Under the pieces are notes generated by a model. The model saw only the letters and a program-made list of their open reading frames with translations. It made no database searches and was not told where the DNA came from. From NCBI RefSeq assembly GCF_001404515.1, contig NZ_CXWE01000007.1:62001-126000 (forward strand): a stretch of 64,000 nt of DNA, written 5' to 3'. Below, in pieces: positions 17,633 through 27,048 of this stretch. This stretch comes from Roseibium album (GTDB taxonomy: Bacteria > Pseudomonadota > Alphaproteobacteria > Rhizobiales > Stappiaceae). Every line of letters begins with the position of its first letter. Within the stretch, counting starts at the first letter, position 1. The position numbers and the translations under genes are program-made.

Positions 17633-18775
17633 ATGGAACACGGCCCGTTGTCCGACCTGCAAACACCCGCTCTTCTTTTGGACGAGAGCCGAATGCGGAG
17701 AAACATCCAAAGGCTCGAAACTCACGTTTCCGGTAAGGGAGCGCTGCTGCGGCCTCATCTCAAAACGGCAAAATCCGTTGATGTTGCCAAAGTGCTGCTC
17801 GCGGGAGGAACGGGACCTGCAACGGTATCCACGTTGGCCGAGGCCGAGGTGTTTGCCGCCGCCGGTGTCAGGGACATTGTCTACGCCGTCGGAATTACCC
17901 CGCAAAAACTGAGACGTGTGGCTGAGATTCGTGAAAAGGGCTGTGATCTTTCAGTCATTCTCGACAGCGTGGAGCAGGCAAGGGCTGTGTCAGAGGCTTC
18001 TCGGCAAGCCGGCAAATCCATTCCGGCCTTGATCGAACTCGATTGTGATGGCCATAGAAGCGGAATTGATCCAGGCGACCCGGTGCTTGTGGAGGTGGGC
18101 CGTATCCTTGATGAGGGAGCTGCCGAACTCCGGGGCGTTCTGACACATGCTGGTGAAAGCTATGAAGTGAGTGGTCATGCGGCACATTCAGATTTTGCCG
18201 AAAGGGAGCGGCGAGCAGCCGTTCTTGCAGCTGAAACCCTAAGATCGGCAGGTTTGCCGTGCCCGGTCGTCAGTGTCGGGTCGACGCCGACGGCGCATGC
18301 AGCGCAAGACCTCACCGGCGTCAGCGAAGTCCGCGCCGGCGTCTATGTATTCTTCGACCTTTTCCAGGCTGGCATCGGCGTTTGCACGATCGATGATATT
18401 GCACTGTCTGTCCTGACCACCGTTGTCGGACATCAACGCGAAAAGGGCTGGATCATCACGGACGCAGGCTGGATGGCGCTGTCGCAGGACAAGGGAACTT
18501 CCCGGCAGCGGGTCGATCAGGGATTGGGGCTGGTGTGTGACGCTTCCGGAAAACCCTATTCCGATCTGATCGTAGTCAAGGCCAATCAGGAACATGGAAT
18601 TGTTTCCGTGCGGCCCGGGAGCAGTTCTGCACTGCCGGAACTGCCCGTTGGTGCATTGCTCAGAATATTGCCGGTGCATGCCTGCGCGACCGCCGGCAAC
18701 TTTGGCGTCTACAACGTCCTGCCCGCAGGTTCGGGCGTGTCATTGAAAACCTGGCAACGGTTCAGCGGCTGGTGA
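17633..18775 (+). CDS. DSD1 family PLP-dependent enzyme (D-serine dehydratase / D-threonine aldolase-like)
   Basis: Fold-type III PLP enzyme, 380 residues. An alanine-racemase-like TIM barrel carries the PLP-binding Lys44 in RPHLKTAK. A C-terminal beta domain has a conserved HACAT segment (the family's metal-binding His/Cys). Relatives are D-serine dehydratase, D-threonine aldolase and D-threo-3-hydroxyaspartate dehydratase, all acting on D-3-hydroxy amino acids with a divalent metal. The gene is coupled to an ornithine cyclodeaminase-like gene 10 bases downstream and is divergent from a LysR gene. Exact substrate not determinable; see the finding on a hydroxyaspartate route. The ATG at 17633 was preferred over 17597 because DxQTPAL normally lies near the start. 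Confidence 0.85.
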   Translation: MEHGPLSDLQTPALLLDESRMRRNIQRLETHVSGKGALLRPHLKTAKSVDVAKVLLAGGTGPATVSTLAEAEVFAAAGVRDIVYAVGITPQKLRRVAEIREKGCDLSVILDSVEQARAVSEASRQAGKSIPALIELDCDGHRSGIDPGDPVLVEVGRILDEGAAELRGVLTHAGESYEVSGHAAHSDFAERERRAAVLAAETLRSAGLPCPVVSVGSTPTAHAAQDLTGVSEVRAGVYVFFDLFQAGIGVCTIDDIALSVLTTVVGHQREKGWIITDAGWMALSQDKGTSRQRVDQGLGLVCDASGKPYSDLIVVKANQEHGIVSVRPGSSSALPELPVGALLRILPVHACATAGNFGVYNVLPAGSGVSLKTWQRFSGW

Positions 18776-18785
18776 GGAAAAGATC

Positions 18786-19712
18786 ATGAAATACGTCCCG
18801 GAAGAAGTGTCCTCCCGGTTGGCCACACATGAATTGGCATACGAAGCCGTTCGAAACGCGCTCATAGCCGCCGCCGATCGCGAGACGGCAACCTTTCCGG
18901 TCGTGATTGGTCATGGCAGTGACCCGAACAACGTCTATGCAATCAAGTCCTGCGCAGTTGCCGAGATTGCGGGTCTAAAGATCGGTTCCTATTGGCCGGG
19001 CAATGACAGACTGGGTGTTCCGCGGCACAACTCGATTATCTTCTTGTTTGACCAGGATACCGGACGCATCGGCGCGGCGGTCGAGGCTGGGCACCTAAAT
19101 GCTTTTCGCACCGCGGCAGCCGACGCCGTTGCTGCCGAAATTCTGGCGAGGAAAGATGCATCAACCCTCGCGATATTTGGCGCAGGCCATCAGGCCGGGT
19201 TCGAGGTTCAGGCCTTGTCGCGCATACGCGGGATCACGCATGTTCTTGTCGTTGCAAGAAACCGGGAAAAAGGGGCGAGATTTGCAGACGGCCTCCGGCG
19301 GGGAGGACTGGAAGCATCCGTTTGCTCGGCCGAGGAAGCTTGTCGCCGGGCGGATATTGTCGTTACTGCAACTCCCTCTTGCGAACCGTTGTTTGAGGCG
19401 GACTGGGTAAAGCCCGGATCACATGTCGCATCAATGGGGTCAGACACTTCCGGCAAGCAGGAACTCCCTCCGGGATTGTTCGAAAATGCCAGCCTCTTTT
19501 GCGACCTGCCCGGTCAATCGCGCAGCATCGGAGAGTTCCAGCATGCAGCTGAAAACTTGTACCTTGCCGCGATTGGAGACGTGTTGTGTGGTCGCGCACC
19601 CGGGCGGACTGACGACGATGAGATCACCATCTTTGACAGTTCAGGCTTGTCCGTCCAGGACCTCTATGTTGCCAGGACCGTTCTCGAGCTTGTCGAACGC
19701 GAGCAGAGCTAA
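18786..19712 (+). CDS. Ornithine cyclodeaminase / mu-crystallin family protein (probable imine reductase)
   Basis: NAD(P)-dependent enzyme of 308 residues in the OCD/mu-crystallin superfamily. The substrate region has Lys54 and Lys65 (GLKIGSYWPGN), the helix FRTAAADAVAAEIL follows, and the Rossmann fold begins IFGAGHQAG (131-139). The C-terminal TIFDSSGLSVQDL is characteristic. Members include ornithine cyclodeaminase, alanine dehydrogenase, ketimine and iminosuccinate reductases. A good ribosome-binding site (GAGGAAAAG) lies directly upstream, 10 bases after the PLP gene's stop. Pairing with a dehydratase/aldolase-type PLP enzyme favours an imine-reductase role over ornithine cyclisation; this is inference. 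Confidence 0.85.
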   Translation: MKYVPEEVSSRLATHELAYEAVRNALIAAADRETATFPVVIGHGSDPNNVYAIKSCAVAEIAGLKIGSYWPGNDRLGVPRHNSIIFLFDQDTGRIGAAVEAGHLNAFRTAAADAVAAEILARKDASTLAIFGAGHQAGFEVQALSRIRGITHVLVVARNREKGARFADGLRRGGLEASVCSAEEACRRADIVVTATPSCEPLFEADWVKPGSHVASMGSDTSGKQELPPGLFENASLFCDLPGQSRSIGEFQHAAENLYLAAIGDVLCGRAPGRTDDDEITIFDSSGLSVQDLYVARTVLELVEREQS

Positions 19713-19846
19713 AGGCCGGATCTCGGAACGGAAATGTCGGGCGGTAACGGTCGGTGAATGTCGGGGATGCGGTCCCTGGCAACCTTGCGATCAATCGGTT
19801 CATCTCCTATCTCCCATCCAGCAGTGTCTATTCTCACAGGGGTTTC

Positions 19847-20545
19847 ATGTTTCAAGCCGCTTCCCGCGCCATGTCCGAGGTATTCGAACAACAATTCCGG
19901 GCGATTTTCTGGAAAATGCTGGGTTTTACGCTGGCAATCCTGATCATAATCTGGATCGCACTGCAGGGAATCGTCGGGCATTTCCTGGGTGTTGCTGCAA
20001 ACGAGTGGGGGGACGGCAGCGCATGGATCAGCTGGACGGAATGGTCGATTTCCATCCTGACCGGTATCGGTGCTGTCTTTGTACTCGGTTTTCTGATCGC
20101 GCCGATCTCGGCACTGCTGGCAGGCCTCTTTCAGGACGACATTGCCGACATTGTCGACGGGAAGGATTATCCCGGGGATCGCCCCGGCAATGCCCTGCCT
20201 CTCTCCAAATCCCTGGTGCAGACAATCAAGTTCACCGGCGTTGTCATTCTCGGCAACCTGTTCGCGCTGCTGTTGCTCTTGGTGCCGGGTATCAATCTCG
20301 TCGCGTTTTTCGTGGTCAACGGTTACCTTCTCGGTCGTGAATTCTTCGAGTTCGCGGCCATGCGGTACATGCCTCCAGCCGAAGCAAGAGCTTTCCGAAA
20401 GGCGCGTGGAGGGACGGTTTTCCTCGGCGGCCTTGTCATTGCCTGTCTTCTGGCGGTGCCGATCCTGAACCTTGTCACGCCGATATTCGCGACCATTTTC
20501 ATGCTGCATCTTTACAAGAAACTTGCATCCGGCGCAGCTATCTGA
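19847..20545 (+). CDS. CysZ/EI24-like integral membrane protein
   Basis: Membrane protein of 232 residues with about four hydrophobic segments. It resembles the CysZ/EI24 family (annotated in alphaproteobacteria as sulfate transporter family protein). There is a conserved LIAPISALLAGLFQDDIAD near the second segment and a NGYLLGREFFEFAAMRYMP motif in the middle, both family hallmarks. I chose ATG 19847, preceded by AGGGG; the longer frame from 19754 adds 31 residues without signal. It follows the OCD gene by about 135 bases on the same strand and probably has its own promoter. Sulfate uptake is inferred from the family only. Confidence 0.82.
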   Translation: MFQAASRAMSEVFEQQFRAIFWKMLGFTLAILIIIWIALQGIVGHFLGVAANEWGDGSAWISWTEWSISILTGIGAVFVLGFLIAPISALLAGLFQDDIADIVDGKDYPGDRPGNALPLSKSLVQTIKFTGVVILGNLFALLLLLVPGINLVAFFVVNGYLLGREFFEFAAMRYMPPAEARAFRKARGGTVFLGGLVIACLLAVPILNLVTPIFATIFMLHLYKKLASGAAI

Positions 20546-20600
20546 CGAACTGCGGGCCGCGGGTCGGCGTTTTCAGGATCGAGGCTGACCGGAGGGGCCC

Positions 20601-21506
20601 ATGCAGGAACTGCTGTCTGAAATCGCCAAAGTTGCTGAAGCCAGTCCGGACAAGGGTGAGGTCGCAACCTACATCCCTGAACTGGCCGGCGTGATTCCCG
20701 ACCAGTTCGGAATAGCCGTCGCGTTTGAGGACGGCCGCCTCCTGACAGCGGGTGACGCTGAAGTTCCGTTTTCCATCCAGTCCGTTTCAAAAGTGTTCGC
20801 ACTTGCTCTTGCACTTGGCCGCGTCGGAGATCAGCTTTGGTATCGCGTCGGTCGGGAACCTTCCGGTCTTTCCTTTGATTCAATCCTCCTGCTGGAGCGT
20901 GAAGACGGGATACCGCGCAATCCCTTCATCAATGCTGGTGCCCTCGTGACGACGGATACCTACCTTGCCGGGTCCAATCCCCGCGAAGCGCTTGGTGAAT
21001 TGCTGGGGTTTATCCGTGCGGCCGCCGACGATGACAGCATCCACATCAATGAAAAAGTTGCGCAATCGGAGTTGACCACCGGGCACCGGAATTTCTCCCT
21101 TGCGCATTATCTGGCTTCTTGCGGCAACCTGCGGTCATCCGTCGACAAGGTTCTGGGGACCTATTGTCACCAGTGCGGCATTGAAATGAGCTGCCGGCAA
21201 CTGGCCATGGCAGGCCGGTTTCTGATCGAATCAGCAAACACACCGCCGCTCGTTGCGGCACTGCGGCGGCGTCGCATCAACGCGATGATGATGACCTGCG
21301 GTCACTATGACGGTTCGGGCGACTTCGCATTTCGCGTGGGGCTTCCCGGCAAGAGTGGCGTTGGGGGTGGAATACTGGTGATCGCACCCGGCCGGGCATC
21401 GATTGCCGTCTGGTCGCCGGGCCTCAACCGCTACGGCAACTCCAAGCTGGGAACCGAGGCAATGGAAATGTTCGCAAAACGCACCGGTTGGTCCGTTTTC
21501 GGATAG
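20601..21506 (+). CDS. glsA: Glutaminase
   Basis: Hydrolyses L-glutamine to glutamate and ammonia, 301 residues. It has the beta-lactamase-like serine catalytic dyad SVSK at residues 61-64. Further family blocks are [11 protein letters not shown] ([15 protein letters not shown]), NPFINAGA, a conserved YCHQCGIEM and a C-terminal [14 protein letters not shown] segment. GGAGGGG precedes the ATG. The C-terminal STAS domain seen in some glutaminases is absent, so this is the short type. It converges on aqpZ, with a 10-bp inverted repeat between them. Confidence 0.94.
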   Translation: MQELLSEIAKVAEASPDKGEVATYIPELAGVIPDQFGIAVAFEDGRLLTAGDAEVPFSIQSVSKVFALALALGRVGDQLWYRVGREPSGLSFDSILLLEREDGIPRNPFINAGALVTTDTYLAGSNPREALGELLGFIRAAADDDSIHINEKVAQSELTTGHRNFSLAHYLASCGNLRSSVDKVLGTYCHQCGIEMSCRQLAMAGRFLIESANTPPLVAALRRRRINAMMMTCGHYDGSGDFAFRVGLPGKSGVGGGILVIAPGRASIAVWSPGLNRYGNSKLGTEAMEMFAKRTGWSVFG

Positions 21507-21525
21507 GTGGGGCCTGGGACTGGCT

Positions 21526-21551
21526 GGCAGCCGGAACAGCATCCGGCTGCC
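21526..21551. terminator. Inverted repeat between convergent glsA and aqpZ
   Basis: Perfect 10-bp stem GGCAGCCGGA (21526-21535) / TCCGGCTGCC (21542-21551) with loop ACAGCA. It sits between two convergent stops. No T tract on either side, so a bidirectional terminator is likely but not certain. Confidence 0.5.
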
Positions 21552-21569
21552 AATTCGCAGGGACAGTGG

Positions 21570-22277
21570 TCAGTCTTCCGATTCGGCTGAAAGCAGGCCG
21601 GTCTTGAATAGGATTCCCGCCGCAGCTCCGCCGATGAGGGGGGCGACGATAAACAGCCAGACCTGGGCCAGCGCTCCGGGATTGCTTCCCGCGCCTATGA
21701 TTGCGGGGCCGAGGGATCGCGCCGGGTTCACCGATACGCCGGTGACGTTGATACCGACAATGTGAATGACGACCAGCGTCAGGCCGATGGCCAGTCCGGC
21801 GAGATGGGACGGTGCGCCTTTCTGCGTAACGCCAAGAATGCAGACAAGAAACAGAAAGGTTGCGACAACCTCAAAGACAAGCGCGGACAGCAAGTTGTAT
21901 TCGCCGAGATATCCGGCCCCCCAGCCATTCTGGCCAAGGCCGCCGTCCCAGCCGCTGGCCTTGCCGCTCAGGATGATGGCCAGGACCGCGGCCCCTGCAA
22001 GGGCTCCAAGCACCTGGGCGATCCAGTAGGTGACCATCTCTCCGGCGGACATGCGTCCAGCCAGATGGACCCCGAGGCTGACAGCCGGATTGATGTGACA
22101 TCCCGAGATCATTCCGATGCCGTAAGCCATTGCGACAATGGAAAGTCCAAATGCAAACGCAATTCCAAGTACGTCAATTGAAGTCGCACCGGTACCCATT
22201 CCCGCGATGACAGCCGCGCCGCAACCAAAGAGCACGAGGGTGAAGGTACCGACAAATTCAGCAATCGCTTTTTTCAT
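21570..22277 (-). CDS. aqpZ: Aquaporin Z
   Basis: Water channel of the MIP family, 235 residues, six membrane helices. Both pore loops carry the NPA signature: HINPAVSLGVHL after helix 2 and SVNPARSLGPAI after helix 5. The second is followed by the Arg of the aromatic/Arg filter. The start ATG at 22277 has GGAGG upstream and begins MKKAIAEFVGTFTLVL; an in-frame codon 5 residues upstream was rejected. Probably monocistronic; it is divergent from sdhC with a 297-base intergenic region that also carries the sdh promoter. Confidence 0.95.
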   Translation of the reverse strand: MKKAIAEFVGTFTLVLFGCGAAVIAGMGTGATSIDVLGIAFAFGLSIVAMAYGIGMISGCHINPAVSLGVHLAGRMSAGEMVTYWIAQVLGALAGAAVLAIILSGKASGWDGGLGQNGWGAGYLGEYNLLSALVFEVVATFLFLVCILGVTQKGAPSHLAGLAIGLTLVVIHIVGINVTGVSVNPARSLGPAIIGAGSNPGALAQVWLFIVAPLIGGAAAGILFKTGLLSAESED

Positions 22278-22472
22278 TCTACTTGCCTCCAAATCAGGCC
22301 GGGAATCCGGACAAGATCACCGGAATTGCGGTGACGTACGAGAGAGTTACCCAAATTTGATCGTCTGGAAAGTTCTTTGATGTTGTGCACTGCGACAAGA
22401 GTTTTCGCGGTTTTTAACGATTTAAGTGCACCGCCGGGGAAAGTGACGTCTCAGATTCACCTTTTTGATGTT

Positions 22473-22501
22473 TTGACGCGACGCCTTCTTGGCGCTAGAA
22501 C
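22473..22501 (+). promoter_or_regulatory. Probable sigma-70 promoter of the sdh operon
   Basis: TTGACG (22473-22478), 17-base spacer, TAGAAC (22496-22501). A transcript from about 22508 would have a leader of about 65 bases before sdhC. The spacer contains GCGACGCCTTCTTGGCGC, itself a partial inverted repeat. Confidence 0.5.
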
Positions 22502-22526
22502 CGTTCTATGTAACGCTCTGATTTCC

Positions 22527-22540
22527 TTACGTTTGCGTAA
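22527..22540. promoter_or_regulatory. Palindrome TTACG-N4-CGTAA before sdhC
   Basis: Perfect 5-bp inverted repeat TTACG (22527-22531) / CGTAA (22536-22540). It lies downstream of the predicted sdh promoter and 33 bases before the sdhC ATG. The position would suit a repressor roadblock site. No regulator can be assigned from sequence. Confidence 0.35.
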
Positions 22541-22573
22541 ACGTGAGGTTGCGTCGTACGGGAGAGGAATTCC

Positions 22574-22972
22574 ATGTCGAACGCCGATTTGCGAGGCAAC
22601 CGCCCGCTATCGCCCCATCTTCAGATCTACAAGCCAATTCTGACGATGGTCATGTCCATCCTGCACCGTATCACCGGAGCAGCGCTCTATTTCGGAACAA
22701 TCCTGCTGGCGTGGTGGCTGATCGCCGCCGCCGCAGGTCCCTCCTATTTTGATTTCGTCAACGAGATCTACGGCTCGATTCTCGGCAGGCTGATCCTGTT
22801 CGGCTTTACCTGGGCGCTGGTGCATCACATGCTCGGCGGGTTGCGTCATTTCATCTGGGACATGGGTGCCGGGTTCGGCAAGGAAGCCCGCGAGTGGCTG
22901 GCAAAAGCCACCATCATCGGTTCCGTTTCTCTCACGCTGATCCTTTGGATCATCGGCTATATGGTTCGATAA
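22574..22972 (+). CDS. sdhC: Succinate dehydrogenase cytochrome b556 subunit
   Basis: Membrane anchor of complex II, 132 residues with three helices. The signature [14 protein letters not shown] (about residues 26-39) includes the quinone-site Ser/Arg. [15 protein letters not shown] in the second half carries the axial haem His. It forms the b-haem and ubiquinone site with SdhD. GGAGAGGAATTCC precedes the ATG. First gene of sdhC-sdhD-sdhA-fkbM-sdhB; sdhD begins 10 bases after its stop. Confidence 0.95.
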   Translation: MSNADLRGNRPLSPHLQIYKPILTMVMSILHRITGAALYFGTILLAWWLIAAAAGPSYFDFVNEIYGSILGRLILFGFTWALVHHMLGGLRHFIWDMGAGFGKEAREWLAKATIIGSVSLTLILWIIGYMVR

Positions 22973-22982
22973 GGAGAGTGTC

Positions 22983-23366
22983 ATGACGGATATGCGCACC
23001 CCCCTCAACAAGGTTCGCGGCCTCGGTTCAGCCAAGGAAGGGACGGATCACTTCTGGAAACAGCGTGTGACGGCCGTCGCCAATGTGTTCCTGATTTCAT
23101 TCTTCGTGATCCTGGTGATCGCGATGCAGGGGTCCACCCATGGCGATGTCGTTGAGACACTCCGGAACCCGCTCGTTTCGATCATCCTTCTTCTGGTGAT
23201 CCTGTCCGGCGTTTATCACATGAAGCTTGGCATGCAGGTGATCATCGAGGATTACATCCATGGTGAAGGCCTCAAGTTTCTGACGCTGATGGCAAACACC
23301 TTTTTCTGCGCCTTTATCGGTTTCGGCTGCATCTTCGCAGTGCTCAAGATTGGCTTTGGAGGCTAA
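22983..23366 (+). CDS. sdhD: Succinate dehydrogenase hydrophobic membrane anchor subunit
   Basis: Second membrane anchor of complex II, 127 residues with three hydrophobic segments. An N-terminal soluble segment contains [18 protein letters not shown], typical of alphaproteobacterial Sdh[19 protein letters not shown] carries the second haem-ligand His and the quinone-site Asp-Tyr. AAGGAGAG precedes the ATG. Spacing is 10 bases from sdhC and 5 bases to sdhA, indicating one translational unit. Confidence 0.94.
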   Translation: MTDMRTPLNKVRGLGSAKEGTDHFWKQRVTAVANVFLISFFVILVIAMQGSTHGDVVETLRNPLVSIILLLVILSGVYHMKLGMQVIIEDYIHGEGLKFLTLMANTFFCAFIGFGCIFAVLKIGFGG

Positions 23367-23371
23367 CCCGC

Positions 23372-25198
23372 ATGGCCAAAACGTATGAATTTGTCGACCA
23401 CACCTATGACGTGGTTGTTATCGGTGCGGGTGGCGCCGGCCTGCGCGCGACACTCGGCATGGCGGAGCAGGGATTGCGCACGGCCTGCATCACCAAGGTC
23501 TTTCCGACGCGATCTCACACAGTGGCGGCCCAGGGCGGAATTGCCGCCTCTTTGACCAACATGACGCCGGACTGCTGGGAATGGCACATGTACGATACCG
23601 TGAAGGGGTCGGACTGGCTCGGCGACACCGACGCCATGGAATATCTTGCCCGGGAGGCACCGAAGGCGGTCTATGAGCTGGAACACTACGGCGTTCCGTT
23701 TTCGCGCACAGAGGAAGGCAAGATCTACCAGCGCCCGTTCGGTGGCCATATGCAAAATTACGGCGAAGGCCCCCCCGTTCAGCGCACCTGCGCGGCGGCT
23801 GACCGGACCGGTCACGCAATCCTGCACACGCTCTACGGCCAGTCCCTGCGACACAACGCCGAATTCTACATTGAGTATTTCGCGCTCGACCTGATCATGT
23901 CCGACGATGGCGTCTGCCAGGGTGTGATCGCATGGAACCTTGATGACGGCACCATGCACCGCTTTGCCGCCAAGATGGTGGTTCTGGCAACAGGTGGCTA
24001 TGGCCGCGCCTATTTCTCCGCAACGTCGGCGCACACCTGCACCGGTGACGGTGGAGGCATGGTCGCCCGTGCCGGCCTGCCGCTTCAGGATATGGAATTT
24101 GTCCAGTTCCATCCGACCGGCATTTACGGTTCAGGTTGCCTTATTACGGAAGGTGCGCGCGGGGAGGGTGGCTATCTGGTCAATTCCGAAGGCGAGCGTT
24201 TCATGGAACGCTACGCTCCTTCGGCCAAGGATCTTGCATCCCGCGATGTCGTTTCGCGCTGCATGACCATGGAAATCCGGGAAAACCGCGGCGTCGGCAA
24301 AAAGGGTGACCATATCTTCCTGCATCTTGATCACCTGGACCCTGCCTTGCTGGCGGAGCGCTTGCCGGGCATTTCCGAAAGTGCCCGTATTTTCGCAGGT
24401 GTCGACGTGACCAAGGACCCGATCCCGGTGCTGCCGACGGTTCACTACAACATGGGCGGTGTGCCGACCAACTACTGGGGAGAGGTTCTCAATGCCGACG
24501 GCAAGAACCCCGACCGCATTCAGGAAGGCCTGATGGCGGTCGGCGAAGCCGGTTGCGCGTCGGTTCACGGCGCAAACCGTCTTGGATCGAACTCTCTCAT
24601 CGATCTGGTGGTGTTTGGCCGTGCAGCTGCGATCAAGGCTGGAGAAGTGGTCGACCCGAAGGAGGCGACCCCTGCCCCCAGCGAAGCCTCCTGTGAAAAG
24701 ATCATGGACCGGTTTGACACGCTGCGGAATGCCAGCGGCTCGATCCCGACAGCAAAATTGCGGGACAAGATGCAGCATGCGATGCAGGAAGACGCTGCCG
24801 TGTTCCGCACCCAGGAAAGCCTTGAAGCCGGTTGCCAGCGGCTTAGCGCGATCTGGGGTGAAATGAAGGATCTCAAGGTGTCCGACCGCTCGCTGATCTG
24901 GAATTCCGATCTGGTGGAAACGCTGGAACTGGAAAACCTGATGGCAAACGCGATCACCACCGTCTATGGCGCGGAAGCCCGCAAGGAAAGCCGCGGTGCC
25001 CATGCACGCGAGGACTACAAGGATGGTCCGTTCTCAGGCCGTGACGATGAGAACTGGCGCAAGCACACGCTTGCCTGGGTCAACGAGGCGGGCGATGTGA
25101 AACTTGACTACCGTCCGGTCGTGACCGACCCGCTGACCACCTTCGAGGAAGGCGGCATCGACCCGAAAAAGATCGCGCCGAAAGCGCGTGTCTACTAG
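23372..25198 (+). CDS. sdhA: Succinate dehydrogenase flavoprotein subunit
   Basis: Catalytic subunit oxidising succinate to fumarate, 608 residues. The dinucleotide fold [12 protein letters not shown] lies near residue 15. [11 protein letters not shown] carries the His that binds FAD covalently. [21 protein letters not shown] and the C-terminal [11 protein letters not shown] motif are diagnostic. The C-terminal helical domain begins near residue 450. GGAGG precedes the ATG. Full length for the family. In most genomes sdhB follows directly; here a methyltransferase gene intervenes. Confidence 0.97.
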   Translation: MAKTYEFVDHTYDVVVIGAGGAGLRATLGMAEQGLRTACITKVFPTRSHTVAAQGGIAASLTNMTPDCWEWHMYDTVKGSDWLGDTDAMEYLAREAPKAVYELEHYGVPFSRTEEGKIYQRPFGGHMQNYGEGPPVQRTCAAADRTGHAILHTLYGQSLRHNAEFYIEYFALDLIMSDDGVCQGVIAWNLDDGTMHRFAAKMVVLATGGYGRAYFSATSAHTCTGDGGGMVARAGLPLQDMEFVQFHPTGIYGSGCLITEGARGEGGYLVNSEGERFMERYAPSAKDLASRDVVSRCMTMEIRENRGVGKKGDHIFLHLDHLDPALLAERLPGISESARIFAGVDVTKDPIPVLPTVHYNMGGVPTNYWGEVLNADGKNPDRIQEGLMAVGEAGCASVHGANRLGSNSLIDLVVFGRAAAIKAGEVVDPKEATPAPSEASCEKIMDRFDTLRNASGSIPTAKLRDKMQHAMQEDAAVFRTQESLEAGCQRLSAIWGEMKDLKVSDRSLIWNSDLVETLELENLMANAITTVYGAEARKESRGAHAREDYKDGPFSGRDDENWRKHTLAWVNEAGDVKLDYRPVVTDPLTTFEEGGIDPKKIAPKARVY

Positions 25199-25210
25199 GG
25201 AGACCGGTTC

Positions 25211-26056
25211 GTGAGCCAGGCCGCAACAGAACTGGACACCAGAAGCCCGTTTGGCACCTATCCTGCCGAACGCATGGTTCGTGCCGCCTGGCGCCTTGCC
25301 GACCGTCACGACCTTTCCCGCGGGTTGCGCAAGCGCATCCGCGCCTTCGTTGCGTATATTTTCAAGGGTCCATACGATCTGGAGGCCGAGGGTCTCAAGT
25401 TCCGGATCTATCCCGGCGAAAACTATGACGACCGCAAGATGCTCGCCAAGGGCAGATTGCCGGAGCGCGCGGAGCATGAATTGCTCGAACCGCATCTGGG
25501 AGAGGGAACGGTCTTTGTCGATGTTGGTGCCAACATTGGCTCCTATTCGGTCTTTGCGGCAAGACGCGGGGCAAGTGTGCTGGCGATCGAGGCCAATCCG
25601 CAGACGGCACACAAGCTGAGCTTCAATGTCACGGCCAATGATCTGGACAACGTTACGGTGGTCCATTCTGCGGTCGGGGCCCAGGAAGACACGCTGCCGC
25701 TCTGGCTCGAGCCGAGCAATTGCGGGTTCGCCACCTTCGTCAAGGACCTGACCACAGGCGAGTGGGCGGGAAACTGGGAGCCGACTTATGTGAAGGTTCG
25801 ACCCCTGACGGCGATTGCCGACCAGCATGGCGTTGCGGCGATTGATATCCTGAAAGTTGACGTGGAAGGTTTTGAGGACCGGGTGGTGCTGCCTTTCCTC
25901 AGACACGCGGACAGGCAGCAATGGCCCCGCGTGATCCTTCTTGAGACGAATTGCCGGCCCTACTGGTCCGAGGATTGCCTGCCCGAACTGGCAAGCCGCG
26001 GCTATGAGGTAACGGGCCGGACCGATGACAACATGATCTTCGAACTCAAGGGCTGA
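25211..26056 (+). CDS. FkbM family SAM-dependent methyltransferase (inside the sdh operon)
   Basis: Predicted methyltransferase of 281 residues. The SAM-binding motif [20 protein letters not shown] (DVGANIG at 104-110) is followed by an acidic IEANP at strand 2. The C-terminal half contains [13 protein letters not shown], the FkbM family signature. These enzymes usually O-methylate sugars or small molecules. The GTG at 25211 is preceded by GGGAG, 12 bases after the sdhA stop; sdhB follows 68 bases later. It is therefore co-transcribed with succinate dehydrogenase. No functional link is obvious; see finding. Confidence 0.85.
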   Translation: MSQAATELDTRSPFGTYPAERMVRAAWRLADRHDLSRGLRKRIRAFVAYIFKGPYDLEAEGLKFRIYPGENYDDRKMLAKGRLPERAEHELLEPHLGEGTVFVDVGANIGSYSVFAARRGASVLAIEANPQTAHKLSFNVTANDLDNVTVVHSAVGAQEDTLPLWLEPSNCGFATFVKDLTTGEWAGNWEPTYVKVRPLTAIADQHGVAAIDILKVDVEGFEDRVVLPFLRHADRQQWPRVILLETNCRPYWSEDCLPELASRGYEVTGRTDDNMIFELKG

Positions 26057-26124
26057 GCGAGAAGAAATACCGGCCCGAATGCGCCTTGACGCGAATTGAG
26101 GGCCCAACGCGGAGCAGTAACGAG

Positions 26125-26907
26125 ATGGTTCAGCTGACGCTTCCCCGGAACTCCACGGTGACGGAAGGCAAGGTATGGGACAAGCCGGAAGGGGCAACCA
26201 ACCTGCGCGAATACCGGATCTACCGCTGGAACCCGGACGATGGACGAAATCCGCGGGTCGATACCTATTTCATCGATGCCGACGACTGTGGTCCGATGGT
26301 GCTGGACGGGCTTATCTACATCAAGGACAAGGTCGACCCGACGCTGACGTTCCGGCGTTCATGCCGCGAGGGCATCTGCGGCTCCTGCGCCATGAATATC
26401 GACGGCACCAACACCCTGGCCTGTACCAAGGGCATGGACGAGATCGCCGGCGACGTTGTCAAGATCTACCCGCTGCCGCATATGGCAGTTGTCAAGGATC
26501 TGGTGCCGGATCTGACCCGCTTCTATGCCCAGCACCGATCCATCGAACCCTGGCTCAAAACCGTTTCTCCTGCACCGGAAAAGGAATGGCTCCAGTCCCA
26601 CGATGACCGCGTCAAACTGGATGGTCTTTACGAATGCATCCTCTGCGCCTGCTGCTCCACTTCGTGCCCGAGCTACTGGTGGAACGGAGACCGGTATCTC
26701 GGCCCGGCGATCTTGCTTCAGGCCTATCGCTGGCTGATCGACAGCCGTGACGAGGCGACGGGTGAGCGTCTGGACAATCTGGAAGACCCTTTCCGCCTCT
26801 ACCGCTGTCACACCATCATGAACTGTTCCGAAGCCTGCCCGAAGGGCCTCAACCCGGCCAAGGCGATCGCCGAAATCAAGAAGATGATGGTCGAACGCCG
26901 GGTTTGA
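26125..26907 (+). CDS. sdhB: Succinate dehydrogenase iron-sulfur subunit
   Basis: Electron-transfer subunit of complex II, 260 residues. An N-terminal plant-type ferredoxin domain ligates [2Fe-2S] ([13 protein letters not shown] with a later Cys). The C-terminal domain ligates [4Fe-4S] and [3Fe-4S] through [12 protein letters not shown] and [17 protein letters not shown]. It transfers electrons from SdhA to the membrane haem/quinone. Start taken at ATG 26125 with GGAG upstream; a TTG at 26086 would add 13 atypical residues. A strong terminator follows. Confidence 0.96.
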   Translation: MVQLTLPRNSTVTEGKVWDKPEGATNLREYRIYRWNPDDGRNPRVDTYFIDADDCGPMVLDGLIYIKDKVDPTLTFRRSCREGICGSCAMNIDGTNTLACTKGMDEIAGDVVKIYPLPHMAVVKDLVPDLTRFYAQHRSIEPWLKTVSPAPEKEWLQSHDDRVKLDGLYECILCACCSTSCPSYWWNGDRYLGPAILLQAYRWLIDSRDEATGERLDNLEDPFRLYRCHTIMNCSEACPKGLNPAKAIAEIKKMMVERRV

Positions 26908-26937
26908 GTTTCGGTTGGTTCCCATACAATTTGCGAA

Positions 26938-26960
26938 GGCCGCCCTCCGGGCGGCCTTTT
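26938..26960 (+). terminator. Terminator of the sdh operon
   Basis: Perfect 8-bp stem GGCCGCCC (26938-26945) / GGGCGGCC (26949-26956), 3-base loop, then TTTT. It is 30 bases after the sdhB stop. Confidence 0.85.
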
Positions 26961-26978
26961 GCGTATTGGTGGTTCAGC

Positions 26979-27048
26979 TTGTCATTCCGGCTTGACGTGG
27001 TGCGCCAAGACGAATCCCGGTCTCAGTTTCGCAGGGCCGGGGTGACAA
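26979..27048. repeat. Possible dispersed intergenic repeat with inverted ends
   Basis: The stretch begins TTGTCATTCCGGC (26979-26991) and ends GCCGGGGTGACAA (27036-27048), 11 of 13 positions complementary. It resembles the GTCATCCCGG...CCGGGATGACA intergenic elements common in alphaproteobacteria. It sits in the 347-base gap between sdhB and creD, which otherwise holds only the sdh terminator and the creD promoter region. No second copy seen in this window. Confidence 0.4.

Noticed and set aside
25034-26197. 387-codon minus-strand frame opposite sdhA end, FkbM gene and sdhB start
   Set aside because: Shadow frame spanning three real genes; no signal, no motif.
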